From contig RFZJ01000051.1 of the NCBI GenBank assembly GCA_009920765.1, positions 1 to 32,820 of the forward strand: a stretch of 32,820 bases of DNA, read 5' to 3'. Made by a program: the position numbers and the translations under genes. Under the pieces are notes generated by a model that made no database searches, was not told where the DNA came from, and saw nothing but the letters and a program-made list of their open reading frames with translations. Within the stretch, counting starts at the first letter, position 1, and each line of letters opens with the position of its first letter. This DNA is from Planctomycetota bacterium (GTDB lineage Bacteria > Planctomycetota > Planctomycetia > Gemmatales > Gemmataceae). Shown one piece after another: positions 1 to 9,000 of this stretch.

Positions 1-2
1 GG

Positions 3-2033
3 GTTTCGGATGCTCAAATCAGCCCCGATGGGTTTTGGATCGCTTATGTTGTAACCAAGGTTGACCTGGATGGAAATAAATCCTCTTCCAACCTTTGGTT
101 GGCGGATGTTGCAGGAAAAACCACCCCTAAAAGACTTACCTACACTGATAAAAAAGATAGGCATCCCCGCTGGAGCCCGGATGGCAAACGCATCCTCTTT
201 GAATCCTCCCGCTCAGGCGAAACCCAACTATGGACCATCGACATCCGGGGTGGCGAAGCCAGGCAGATCACCAACCTTGCAACCGAGGCCTCGGGGGCCA
301 TTTGGAGTGCCGATGGCAAAAATATCGCCTTCGTCTCTACAGTCTATCCTGAATTTTCCAAGCTTCCGTTCAAAGAGTCTGATGCTGCCAACAAGAAAAA
401 AATGGATGAAATCAAGGCCAGCCCCATCAAGGCAAAGGTCTTCACCAAGCTTTTCTACCGCCATTGGGATAGCTATGTTGAAGATAAGCGCCAGCACCTT
501 TTTGTACTTCCCTTTGATGCCAATGGTGCAGAAGGTTTTCTAGAACCCCGCGATGTGACCCCGGGTGATCGCGATGCTTTCCCCACTTCCTCCACCTTTT
601 CTTCAGGTGATGATTTCACTTTTTCCCCTGATGGGAAGTATCTGGTGTTTAGTGCGGTGCCTGAAAAGGATGAGGCATGGAGCACCAACATGGATCTCTG
701 CAGGGTATCCATCAGCAATACCTCGGATAAGTGGGAAACCTTGACCAAGGATAACCCCGCTGCAGATAGCGCCCCGATGTTTTCCCCCGATGGTAATTAT
801 CTTGCGTATAGGGCGCAAAAACGCCCCGGTTTCGAAGCTGATAAATGGGAAATCATGATCGTTGAAACCGCTCAGGATGGCTCGTTCAAAGGCAAGCCAG
901 TATCTTTCACGGGGGCTTTGAAAACTGATGTGTCTGTCAATGATTTTACCTGGGCAGGCAAAGATAAAATTCTTTTTACCGCTGATCATCTGGGTAAAGT
1001 AGGCTTGTTCCAAATACTCCCGCTGGAAGATGTTAAAACTGCAACCCTGATCAAAAACCAACTGTCAGGCTTTAACTCTGGAATCAGTGCGAGTACCGAT
1101 GGGGCAAAGATTGCCTTTCTAAATGCAACCATGGCAAGTCCGCCCGATGTTTTTGCAGGAAGCGCTGATTTAAGGCTTTCCAACCCGATCAACATCAGCA
1201 AGGTTAATGAGGCCCTTTTGACTGAACTTTCGCTTCCCAAGCCTGAAAGCGTAACACTTCCGGGTGCGGGAGATGTTCCGATGCAGATGTGGATATTAAA
1301 ACCCCCGGGGTTTGATCCATCGAAGAAATGGCCCGTGGCTTTTCTGGTTCACGGTGGCCCCCAGGGTGCTTGGGAAGATGGCTGGAGTTATCGTTGGAAC
1401 CCACAAGCCTGGGCAGCCCGGGGTTATGTTGTTGCATTGCCCAACCCACGGGGCAGCACTGGGTTTGGTCAGAAGTATGTGGATGAAATTTCTGGCGACT
1501 GGGGTGGCAAATGTTACGAAGACCTTATGAAAGCTGCTGATTATGTGGAAAAACTCCCCTATGTCGACAAGGATCGAATAGGCAGTGCGGGCGCTTCGTT
1601 TGGTGGCTACATGATGAACTGGTTCTCTGTAAAAACAGGCAGGTTCAAATGTTTGATCAGTCATTGCGGTGTTTATAATTTTGAGAGCATGTACACCACC
1701 ACCGAGGAGATCTGGTTTGATGAATGGGAACATAGTGGCCCACCTTGGGGCAAGAGCAGGGAAAGTTATGAAAAATATTCGCCACATCGTTATGCAGAAA
1801 ATCTTGCAAAGTTTAAAACTCCGATGTTGATCATTCACAACGACCTCGATTTCCGTGTGCCCATCAGTGAGGGCACCCAGATTTTTACGGCACTTCAAAG
1901 GCAGGGTGTGCCTTCCAGGTTTGTGAATTTTCCTGATGAAGGACATTGGGTTTTAAAACCAAAGAACAGCCAGTATTGGTACAAGGAAGTGTTCACCTGG
2001 TTGGAAAAGTATGTTGCACCCGGAGGCCGTTGA
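3..2033 (+). CDS. S9 family serine peptidase (dipeptidyl/acylaminoacyl-peptidase type), 5' truncated
   Basis: This is a serine exopeptidase-like enzyme of the prolyl oligopeptidase clan, expected to remove dipeptides or acylated residues from short peptides. The frame is open to the left edge of the window, so the start lies upstream; a TTG at 99 is inside the gene and is not a real start. The N-terminal two thirds is a beta-propeller with repeated TolB-like SPDG motifs (for example at about 24, 165, 628 and 784). The C-terminal alpha/beta hydrolase holds the catalytic triad: Ser in GASFGGY (codon 1596-1598), Asp in HNDLDFRVP (1848-1850) and His in DEGHW (1944-1946). The oxyanion region HGGPQGAW is also present. 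The domain order is normal for the family and the 3' end is intact. Whether it is exported cannot be judged because the N-terminus is missing. The next gene starts 68 bases later from its own promoter. Confidence 0.93.
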   Translation, partial: VSDAQISPDGFWIAYVVTKVDLDGNKSSSNLWLADVAGKTTPKRLTYTDKKDRHPRWSPDGKRILFESSRSGETQLWTIDIRGGEARQITNLATEASGAIWSADGKNIAFVSTVYPEFSKLPFKESDAANKKKMDEIKASPIKAKVFTKLFYRHWDSYVEDKRQHLFVLPFDANGAEGFLEPRDVTPGDRDAFPTSSTFSSGDDFTFSPDGKYLVFSAVPEKDEAWSTNMDLCRVSISNTSDKWETLTKDNPAADSAPMFSPDGNYLAYRAQKRPGFEADKWEIMIVETAQDGSFKGKPVSFTGALKTDVSVNDFTWAGKDKILFTADHLGKVGLFQILPLEDVKTATLIKNQLSGFNSGISASTDGAKIAFLNATMASPPDVFAGSADLRLSNPINISKVNEALLTELSLPKPESVTLPGAGDVPMQMWILKPPGFDPSKKWPVAFLVHGGPQGAWEDGWSYRWNPQAWAARGYVVALPNPRGSTGFGQKYVDEISGDWGGKCYEDLMKAADYVEKLPYVDKDRIGSAGASFGGYMMNWFSVKTGRFKCLISHCGVYNFESMYTTTEEIWFDEWEHSGPPWGKSRESYEKYSPHRYAENLAKFKTPMLIIHNDLDFRVPISEGTQIFTALQRQGVPSRFVNFPDEGHWVLKPKNSQYWYKEVFTWLEKYVAPGGR

Positions 2034-2037
2034 GATT

Positions 2038-2066
2038 TTGTTTATATCTTTGATCATGGCTATAAT
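2038..2066 (+). promoter_or_regulatory. Predicted sigma-70-type promoter for the HMA lipoprotein
   Basis: TTGTTT at 2038-2043 and a perfect TATAAT at 2061-2066 are separated by 17 bases, the optimal spacing. Transcription would start near 2073, about 30 bases before the ATG at 2102. It begins immediately after the stop of the peptidase gene, so the small downstream gene probably has its own transcript. The call rests on sequence match only. Confidence 0.5.
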
Positions 2067-2101
2067 GAAGACAGGTTGTTTTTTAATGAAAGGAGAATTG
2101 T

Positions 2102-2437
2102 ATGTTTAAGCGATATGTAATGCGAATCGTTGCACCCATACTGCTGATTGCAGGTTGTGGGGAAATGGTGTCGCCTGGCGTAGATACCGCAGATGCAAGT
2201 TTGCAGCGATACACGGTGGAAGTACGGGGAATGTCGTGAATGAGTTGCCCTACGAAAGTGCGGTCTGCACTTGTGACAATTCCGTGGGTGGTGAAAGAAT
2301 CGATCGTTACAAATCGTAATTCTGAAACTGTAAGGTTTGCAGTTTCAGACAAGGAAAAGTTCAACCTTGATGAACTCAAGCAAACGGTGACTGCCAAGGC
2401 GGGCAGTCGTTATAATGTAACCAAAATCATTCAATAA
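2102..2437 (+). CDS. Heavy-metal-associated (HMA) domain lipoprotein, probable selenoprotein with in-frame TGA (Sec46)
   Basis: This is a small extracytoplasmic metal-binding protein, 111 residues if the TGA at 2237-2239 is read through. An AGGAGA ribosome binding site precedes the ATG at 2102. A short signal sequence ends in a lipobox LIAGC with Cys19. The rest is one HMA/MerP-like ferredoxin-fold domain: strand YTVEVRG, metal loop, helix KVRSALVTIP, and a late FNLDELKQTV helix. The loop reads GMS-TGA-MSCPTKV. Put against the family motif GMxCxxCxxxV, the TGA falls exactly on the first Cys and the second Cys (TGC at 2246) is kept. Both sides are in one frame with no base missing, and a SECIS-like hairpin follows the TGA. 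I infer selenocysteine at residue 46, giving a UxxC metal or redox site. Alternatives are a nonsense mutation, or a leaderless 65-residue protein from the ATG at 2240, which would cut the metal motif apart. The HMA assignment is firm; selenocysteine is likely but untested. Confidence 0.75.
2248..2288 (+). promoter_or_regulatory. Candidate bacterial SECIS element inside the HMA lipoprotein gene
   Basis: A perfect 6-bp stem AAGTGC (2256-2261) / GCACTT (2267-2272) closes a 5-base loop GGTCT. The loop starts 23 bases after the TGA, within the window normal for bacterial SECIS hairpins. The E. coli fdhF SECIS has the same GGUCU apical sequence flanked by UGC and GCA, which is the part recognised by SelB. 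A lower helix is possible between CCC(T)ACG at 2248-2254 and CGTGGG at 2283-2288, with one bulged base and an asymmetric internal loop; this part is weaker. The hairpin lies wholly in the coding sequence, as bacterial SECIS elements do. Confidence 0.65.
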
Positions 2438-2451
2438 GCTGTGATTTAATC

Positions 2452-2487
2452 AAAGGCCCTCCCTGATTACCGTCAAGGAGGGCCTTT
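2452..2487. terminator. Bidirectional intrinsic terminator between convergent genes
   Basis: An 11-bp perfect inverted repeat, AAAGGCCCTCC (2452-2462) and GGAGGGCCTTT (2477-2487), has a 14-base loop. It is T-rich on the right (TTTATTATT) and A-rich on the left for the opposite direction. It lies 14 bases after the lipoprotein stop and 24 bases beyond the end of the minus-strand oxidoreductase gene, so it can serve both transcripts. Confidence 0.85.
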
Positions 2488-2511
2488 ATTATTGGTATAA
2501 GCTGAGCCAGT

Positions 2512-3576
2512 TTACTTGATATGGATCACTTTTCCGGAGGCGTTGGAAGCGTAGATGGCTTGGATTAATTCCACCGCTCTTCGCCCTTCCCTGCCATCAA
2601 CCAGGGGCTTGCCTCCGAGCTTGATCGCATTGACGAAATCAGTCAATTGCCTGGTATGGCCCTGATGGCTGATGGCAGCGGGGTTGCTGGATCCGCCCGA
2701 GGCGCCCACCTTTTGTGCAAAGCGGGTTTTTACATCATTATCGTGGGCGATGGGCTCAAGGAAATCCCACTTGAGTATGTCATCCTGTTCGATGACCGCA
2801 GTACCTTTGTCGCCGTGGATGCCGATGGTTTTCGGAAGTCCGGGGTGAACACTGGTGGTGGCTTGAATAACGCCAAGAGCTCCGTTTTGAAATTTGAGGC
2901 ATGCGACTGCGGTGTCTTCGACCTCGATGCGTTCGTGGGCGAGGGTTGCGGTGAAACCTGTAACATGGGTGACGGGGCCCATCATCCAAAGGAGTAGGTC
3001 GACATTGTGTATGGCCTGGTTCATGAGAGCGCCTCCGCCATCAAGTGCCATTGTTCCCTTCCAGCCCCCGTCATCGTAATAGGCCTGGGTGCGCCACCAT
3101 TTGCAGGTGGTTTCGCCGAGAGTTAGTCTGCCAAACCTTTTTGCCTCAACCGCGGCTTTAAGTTCGACATTGGCATCACCAAAGCGCGAGGGGAAGATGG
3201 TGCAAAGAAGAACCTTGTTGGCATCACATTCTCGAATGATGGTATCACAACGATCTGCGGAGATTTCCAGGGGTTTTTCAACAACTACATGTTTGCCTGC
3301 GCGGGCGCATTCAACCGAGGGTTCGAGATGGGCGCCGGAGGGCGTGGTGATGATTACGATATGAATATCTTTTCTTGCAAGAACCGGTGCAAGGTTTGGG
3401 TAGATATCACAGGAAAGTTTGAGTTCTTCGTTCATGGCTTGGGCGTTCTTGCCACTTCTGCTGACGAGGGCCAGAAGTTTTGTTCCCGGAACTTCGGCAA
3501 GTGCCCTGGCATGAAAGCGCGCTATCATGCCACATCCTACTATCGCAACGCCCAGTGGTTGTCCATTATTCGCCAT
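2512..3576 (-). CDS. Gfo/Idh/MocA family NAD(P)-dependent oxidoreductase
   Basis: This is a 354-residue cytoplasmic dehydrogenase of the glucose-fructose oxidoreductase / inositol dehydrogenase family, which oxidises or reduces sugars and cyclitols at a ring hydroxyl using NAD(P). The N-terminal Rossmann fold has VAIVGCGMIARFH (GxGxxA at residues 14-19) and the family motif VEKPLE (EKP at 100-102). The C-terminal alpha/beta domain has the GGGALMNQAIHNVDLL segment that carries the catalytic His. The length is typical. No signal peptide is visible, unlike many planctomycete members that carry a Tat leader. An AGGAG lies 8 bases before the ATG at 3576. The gene is third in an operon after rimO and pgsA, 18 bases from pgsA. 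The substrate cannot be read from sequence. Confidence 0.92.
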   Translation of the reverse strand: MANNGQPLGVAIVGCGMIARFHARALAEVPGTKLLALVSRSGKNAQAMNEELKLSCDIYPNLAPVLARKDIHIVIITTPSGAHLEPSVECARAGKHVVVEKPLEISADRCDTIIRECDANKVLLCTIFPSRFGDANVELKAAVEAKRFGRLTLGETTCKWWRTQAYYDDGGWKGTMALDGGGALMNQAIHNVDLLLWMMGPVTHVTGFTATLAHERIEVEDTAVACLKFQNGALGVIQATTSVHPGLPKTIGIHGDKGTAVIEQDDILKWDFLEPIAHDNDVKTRFAQKVGASGGSSNPAAISHQGHTRQLTDFVNAIKLGGKPLVDGREGRRAVELIQAIYASNASGKVIHIK

Positions 3577-3594
3577 CGATTTACTCCTGATGGG

Positions 3595-4209
3595 TTAGGA
3601 ATTTTCAGAAAGAATAGTTTGGAATGCCTTGATGAGATACTGAAGCCCGCTGAACAGGGTTGCTGCAAGCATTGCATAAATCAGTGTTGCCCGGGCATAA
3701 AAGCCAAAGGTTGGATTGATCCAGTCGAGATTCATAAGGTTGAGGAAGATGGAGATAAGTGCCGCACATTGAAGGATCATTTTTGCCTTACCGAGGAAAT
3801 CTGCACCAAAGCTGACCCCTTTTTGTTCGATGAAATTTCGTAACCCGGTGATGAGAAGTTCCCTGGCAACGACAAGGGTGACCATCCATGGGGCCAGCCA
3901 GCCCTGGGTGGTTCCAACGGGGATAAGAAAAATAAAGGTGCCACAAATTAGTACTTTATCCACGAGGGGATCCAGGTTTCGGCCAAGGCTGCTTTGCATG
4001 TTCTGGGTGCGTGCGAGATGGCCATCGAGCCAGTCGGTGAATGCAGCAAAAATAAAAACCAAAAGGGAAGCCAGCCATAATTCTTGTGAGATGAGATAAA
4101 AGAGAACGAAGGAAAGGAGGAAGCGCAGGCCTGTAAGCTGGTTGGGAAGGTTGAATAAAACAGCCCTTCCTGACTTGATAGCTTGGGTGCCTGCGAGGTT
4201 TCTTTCCAT
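3595..4209 (-). CDS. pgsA: CDP-diacylglycerol-glycerol-3-phosphate 3-phosphatidyltransferase
   Basis: This integral membrane enzyme makes phosphatidylglycerol phosphate from CDP-diacylglycerol and glycerol 3-phosphate, the committed step to acidic phospholipids. It has 204 residues, which is normal. The CDP-alcohol phosphotransferase signature is complete: D59, D62, G63, A66, R67, G76, D80 and D84 in the D-x2-DG-x2-AR-x8-G-x3-D-x3-D pattern. The N-terminal FNLPNQLTGLRF segment and several hydrophobic helices also fit PgsA. It starts 24 bases after the stop of rimO on the same strand, and the oxidoreductase gene follows after 18 bases, so the three are probably cotranscribed. No strong Shine-Dalgarno precedes the ATG. 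A related CDP-alcohol transferase is possible, but the length, N-terminal segment and rimO linkage favour PgsA. Confidence 0.9.
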   Translation of the reverse strand: MERNLAGTQAIKSGRAVLFNLPNQLTGLRFLLSFVLFYLISQELWLASLLVFIFAAFTDWLDGHLARTQNMQSSLGRNLDPLVDKVLICGTFIFLIPVGTTQGWLAPWMVTLVVARELLITGLRNFIEQKGVSFGADFLGKAKMILQCAALISIFLNLMNLDWINPTFGFYARATLIYAMLAATLFSGLQYLIKAFQTILSENS

Positions 4210-4233
4210 GGAGCAAATACTCTTTATGCAAAA

Positions 4234-5628
4234 CTAACGAATAGAAATCACCCTGCCTGCGAGGTCGTAGCCATCGGTCCCGGTGATTTTGGTGCGAACA
4301 ATATCACCCGAGCGAAGGCCTTTTCCCTTTAGGCGGATCAGGCAATCAATATCAGGTGCATCTGCAAAAGTTCTGCCTGTGAACTGGCCTGGAACTTCAG
4401 GGTCGGGGCCATCCACAATCGCTTCGATTTCCTTGCCTAATTGGGATTGGCACCACTCGAACGCAATGGGTTGTTGCAAAGCCATGAGGGCGTTTTGCCG
4501 GGCTGTTTTAACTTCCTCGGGCAGATGGTCATCAAGCCGGGAGGCGGGAGTCCCCGGTTCAAGGGAATAAGTGAACACACCTAGCCTTTCGAATTTTGCC
4601 TGCTTGACAAACTCCACAAGTTCCTGAAATTCCTCTTCGGTTTCGCCAGGGAACCCTGCAATGAATGTCGTGCGAAAAGCGAGGTTGGGAATTGCAGCTC
4701 GTAATTTTGCAAGCAGTGCCTCCACGTCGGCCCTGCGCACCTTTCGTTGCATTCTTCGCAACACCCGATCATTGATATGCTGCAACGGCATATCAAGGTA
4801 GGGCACGATTTTTTTTGAGCTTGCAATCACTTCAATAAGTTCATCGGTGAAGAATATAGGGTAGGCGTAAAGTATGCGTATCCACTCGATCCCATCCACT
4901 TTTTCCAACTCGCGGAGTAGCGCTGCAAATCGGACTTCACCATAAAGATCGAGCCCGTAGTAAGTCGTATCTTGGGCGACGATAAGAAGTTCGCGCACGC
5001 CATCAGCAGCAAGTTCCCTGGCTTCGCGAATTACTTCTTCCATGGGTTTTGTTATATGTTTGCCACGCATGGTGGGAATTGCACAGAAAGTACAAAGCCT
5101 GTCGCAACCTTCAGAGATCTTGAGGTAGGCAAAATGCCTGGGTGTGATGCGAAAGCGGCCGGTATCTTCCTGGGCCTTCACAGGCGCCGGGCGAAAAACA
5201 GAACGCTGTTCATCCGCAGCTTTTTTGGAAAGCGTGCGATTGATGATCTGTACTATTTCTTCGCGCGCATGAACTCCAAGAATATGGTCCACCTTTGGTA
5301 CTTCTTCCAAAAGTGCATCGCCCTTGCGTTCTGCAAGGCATCCCGCAACTACCACCGATCCCAGTTTGCCTTTTTCTTTTAGATCCAGCATTTCCCGGAT
5401 CACACCCAACGATTCCTGCCTCGCAGGTTCGATAAAACCGCAGGTGTTGATGATAACAAGATCTGCGCCTTCAGCATTGGCAGTAAGGGCATATCCATCC
5501 TGGGCAAGTTTTCCCAGCATACGTTCGGAATCAACCAGATTTTTTGGGCACCCAAGGCTAACAAAGGCGAATGTGCCTTTGGACTTCACTGGTTCTGCCA
5601 TTGGAGTTTTTTTGGAAGTTAACTGCAT
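4234..5628 (-). CDS. rimO: Ribosomal protein S12 methylthiotransferase
   Basis: This radical-SAM enzyme adds a methylthio group to the conserved aspartate of ribosomal protein S12. The 464 residues hold three domains. The N-terminal MTTase domain begins VSLGCPKNLVDSE with cluster cysteines C27, C63 and C97. The radical SAM domain carries CDRLCTFC (C175, C179, C182) and the typical IPTMRGKH. The C-terminal TRAM domain contains GRTFADAPDIDC, which separates RimO from the tRNA-modifying MiaB. The start at 5628 is supported by GGGAAG about 8 bases upstream; a second Met at residue 10 is also possible. It is the first gene of the operon with pgsA and the Gfo/Idh/MocA gene, and it is divergent from the giant membrane-protein gene. 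Confidence 0.96.
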   Translation of the reverse strand: MQLTSKKTPMAEPVKSKGTFAFVSLGCPKNLVDSERMLGKLAQDGYALTANAEGADLVIINTCGFIEPARQESLGVIREMLDLKEKGKLGSVVVAGCLAERKGDALLEEVPKVDHILGVHAREEIVQIINRTLSKKAADEQRSVFRPAPVKAQEDTGRFRITPRHFAYLKISEGCDRLCTFCAIPTMRGKHITKPMEEVIREARELAADGVRELLIVAQDTTYYGLDLYGEVRFAALLRELEKVDGIEWIRILYAYPIFFTDELIEVIASSKKIVPYLDMPLQHINDRVLRRMQRKVRRADVEALLAKLRAAIPNLAFRTTFIAGFPGETEEEFQELVEFVKQAKFERLGVFTYSLEPGTPASRLDDHLPEEVKTARQNALMALQQPIAFEWCQSQLGKEIEAIVDGPDPEVPGQFTGRTFADAPDIDCLIRLKGKGLRSGDIVRTKITGTDGYDLAGRVISIR

Positions 5629-6007
5629 TATATTGCTTCCCGCAGGTAAAAAGTTCCTGCGAATTTATTAGGTTGCGCACAACTACTTGGGTAGCCTTTT
5701 TCCAGTTCAAATCCCCTAGATAAATGCCACAAGTTAAAAGGCTCTATGGTTTAGTTTAGCTATTCAATGTTTATCTTACAACGAAACGGCATGAATGGTT
5801 TGGGTATTTTTAAAGCAGGACATGGAAAAGGAGTCATAATACAACTCGATAAAACACCAAAAACCTTACCCCATAAGAAGATAGGGGTTGCACAAAAAAC
5901 ACCAAAAGTGTCTAATATAGGCAGTCTGGGTAAAAAAACAGGCGCAACCAAGTCTGTTTTGTTTCATTTATTGTTGCAGTTCTTTATCAGGTGTTAGTTC
6001 GTAATTC
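5629..6007. other. Intergenic region between divergent rimO and the giant membrane-protein gene
   Basis: This stretch of 379 bases must hold the promoters of both divergent genes. Short open frames on each strand (5767-5997 plus, 5760-5951 minus) lack convincing ribosome binding sites and recognisable domains, so I do not call them. Two imperfect copies of an A-rich AAAACACCAAAA word occur near 5851 and 5896. I see no strong terminator or RNA gene. Confidence 0.6.
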
Positions 6008-9000
6008 ATGGATATCTTTGTTCTACTTTTCCTGATCGCTTTATTTTTATCTCCCGTAGTTCTTCTTCTCTGGGGCGTAAAGTGGCTGTTTTCCCTTTCA
6101 AGGCTACCTTCTCGATTTTGCAATGCCTGTGGCAGCGAACTTAATCCGGCTTCAATGCAATGTTATAACTGCGGCAAGAACCCAGCACCCAGGGTTTCCA
6201 AAGAGGTGGAAGAACTTCGTATAGCGCTTGAGCAGTTGGAAAAATTAGTGGATCGCGATGAAGTTTCTAGGGAGGCGAGCGCAGCGGTTGTGATTGCGTT
6301 ACAAAATCGCCTGGCAAAAATCGCTCCCATTTCAATTCCCCCTGTTCCAGTTCCCCCCATTCCGATTAACCCAATTGAAACTTCGGACGTTTCAACATTG
6401 ATATCTGTTATTGAGGATGAAGGCATTCCTCCCGCATTGCCAGTGGTTCAGTCTCAGGAATCTAAAAGTAAACTTGAAGATGAAAGGCCTTTACTTCCAT
6501 TTCCGAAAAGTTCTGAAGTGCCCATAGTTGAAAAACCTAAGAGATCCTTGGCAGGGGTGCTTAGCCTGTTTCTGGAAAGTCGCAATATCCTGCTTGGGGA
6601 GTTGGTTGGTGGATTATTAATTGTTGGCGGGTCGGTCGCCTTGGTAGGGACCCTATGGAATAGCCTCGAACAAATTCCTTACTTTCCATTTTTGATGCTT
6701 GCCGCCATTGCCTTGTTGCTTTTCTTTGCAGGACAATACACGCTTCATCATTGGAAGTTACAATCCACCAGCAGGGGCATGCTGGTCATCAGTATTTTAC
6801 TCGCAGTGCTTTCTCTTTTGGTTCTGGCAAACCTTGGTGTTGCTGGTTCAGGATATTGGATAGCCGCCGCAGTTCAGGTTATCGCCCTGACTGGGATTGC
6901 AATCCTTGTTAAAAAAGCAACTTCGGACCTCTTTGAGGATATTGCTTTTGTTGGTATCCCACGCCCATTAACCTTTGGAATATTGGTTTTCAGTGCAGCG
7001 ATGTTGCTAGCTTCATGGTTTGTCCCACTTGATATCAAAGTTGCACAAGGCGGGGCTATTTTGTTGGCATTGCTTGGTGCTTGCTTGTCTAGAATTGCAA
7101 AGCCAGCAACCTCGGCAAAAGTGATACTTTTCGCATTGATTCTTGTATTTTCCCTTTGTGTGGCACAAGGTTTTCTTTTGGCTTCAGCAGGAGATTTTAC
7201 AATCTCTTTGCTTGCAATACCCTTGATATTTGTGGGTGTTGTATTTCTAGCTTTGCAACTTCCTGGTCCAGATGCTTCAGATGATGCTTTTTCACTGGCG
7301 GGCCCCCTGCTATATGGCTTTGGTATTTTAACGATTTCGATTGCACCATTTCTGGCCTGGGCTGATGTTTCTGCCATGATTCTGGCTTTGTGGATTTCTG
7401 TTGCGATACTTGTGTTTTTTTCCAGAACAGCAGTACCTTTGTATGGCCCCCTGGCAGCCAGCATGCAAATGATTGTTGCATTCTCCATGCAATTGCATTT
7501 GTTAAATGGAACCCTTGATACAAAAGCAGCTATTGCTTCTTTGGATCTTGTTAAAATCCTGGTTGAACCTCCCTCTGCTTTTGCAATGCTTTTTGTTGGA
7601 TTTATAATCACCGGCCTGGCACGGTGGAATGTAGAAAATAGCTGGGTGAGAAAAGGCTGGATTGCAGGGGCATGGATTGCTGCAATGAGTTCTCTGGCAA
7701 TGGGCTGGGCTCAGGCTGACGGCCCGGGCCCGGGGGGCGCCATCGCTCAAATCGGCTTTGCCTTCATCCTTCTTTATCTTTACCGCATTGAATCCAATGG
7801 GTTCAGCGCAATCATCATCGCTGTTTTTCCCATTACTGCAGTTGCTGCCTTGTTATACCCGGACCCTCCGGCAAATTTCGGATTCGCATGCCTTGGCATG
7901 ATGGCTTTCATTTATTCCGCATTGGCAAGAATCATTTCATCTTCAGCCAAAATAAAGTCTTTAAACCAAGCATTTAATTTACTTTCCTGCATTCTAATCG
8001 CAGGTTTATTACCCGCTTGGTATTCCCTTTCAAAATCACCTGAAGACAAATCTTTCTTCTTTAGCTTGGGTGCTCTGGAGTTGGGCATAGCGTGTATCCT
8101 TCTTGCATGGCAGTTTGGCAGGGTAGAATTGACCCTTGGAGGGTTGTTATTTTGGTCGATTTCGGGATACAGTTTTTTTCAGCATCATTTCTTATTTATC
8201 ATGCCTTTTACCGCAGGTGTTCTGGCTGCTGCAACCCTTGCACTTTTACTCCATGTTCTAAACAGCTTTTTTGTTTTTTTTGATTCACATTGGGATGAAG
8301 GAGTGTACGCGCCTGCACAAATAGCAGAATATTGGTTGCTGTTATTACTGCCCCTGGTTCTTGTGATTGAATCTTCTTGGGCGCTTCTTGACTCCAAGGT
8401 CCTGGATCTTTCTCTTGCAATTTATCTTGATTGGTTTGCATTCGCTGCCTTATTGCGGGCCTTGTTGGTAAGCAGCAGTCTGTGGTTTCGAACTTTTCAA
8501 GTTGCAATTGCGGGCTCGGTGGGTTGTTTATCGTTACACTTCATAAGAATGCAGCCTTGGTTTTTGGAACAAGGCGGAAACCTGAATCATCCCTGGGCAT
8601 TGCAAACCTTGGGATGTTGGATTTCCTTGCTTGCATTTGTCTGGAGTGTTTTGCGTTTTGAAGCTCGCAAAAGCCGCATCTTCCGTGATATCTGGTTCGA
8701 AACAAGAAGATCAATTGATGAATGGACCTTAGCAGGCCTTTGCGCAATTTTACTTGGATTAGGTTTGTTCAGTGCTTTTATTGCATCAACAGTGAATTGG
8801 GGTTTGCTCCCTGAAAGTGATTGGCCCAACCTTATGATGGGTAGGGGTATTCTTCTTTGGTATGCGATTTTGCTGGTTACATGTATCATTTATCTCTGGG
8901 ATGAAGCCAGTTATCCAAAGCTGGTGCTATTTCATCTTCTCATTGGTTTTGGTGCAACCTTGGTTGGCTATCATCTTGGAAAAGAAAACATAGCATTTGG

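Noticed and set aside
1296..1946. 216-codon open frame antisense to the S9 peptidase
   Set aside because: It overlaps the catalytic domain of a clear peptidase; the translation has no recognisable features.
2240..2437. Separate 65-residue gene starting at the ATG right after the TGA
   Set aside because: It would begin inside the HMA metal loop, has no ribosome binding site of its own and lacks the first beta strand. The upstream frame supplies exactly the missing strand, signal peptide and Shine-Dalgarno.
5760..5997. Two short overlapping open frames on opposite strands
   Set aside because: They are antisense to each other, show no domain or signal peptide and have no good ribosome binding sites.
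6874..7611. 245-codon antisense open frame within the giant membrane protein
   Set aside because: It is a compositional shadow of hydrophobic codons on the plus strand, with no hydrophobic core or domain of its own.
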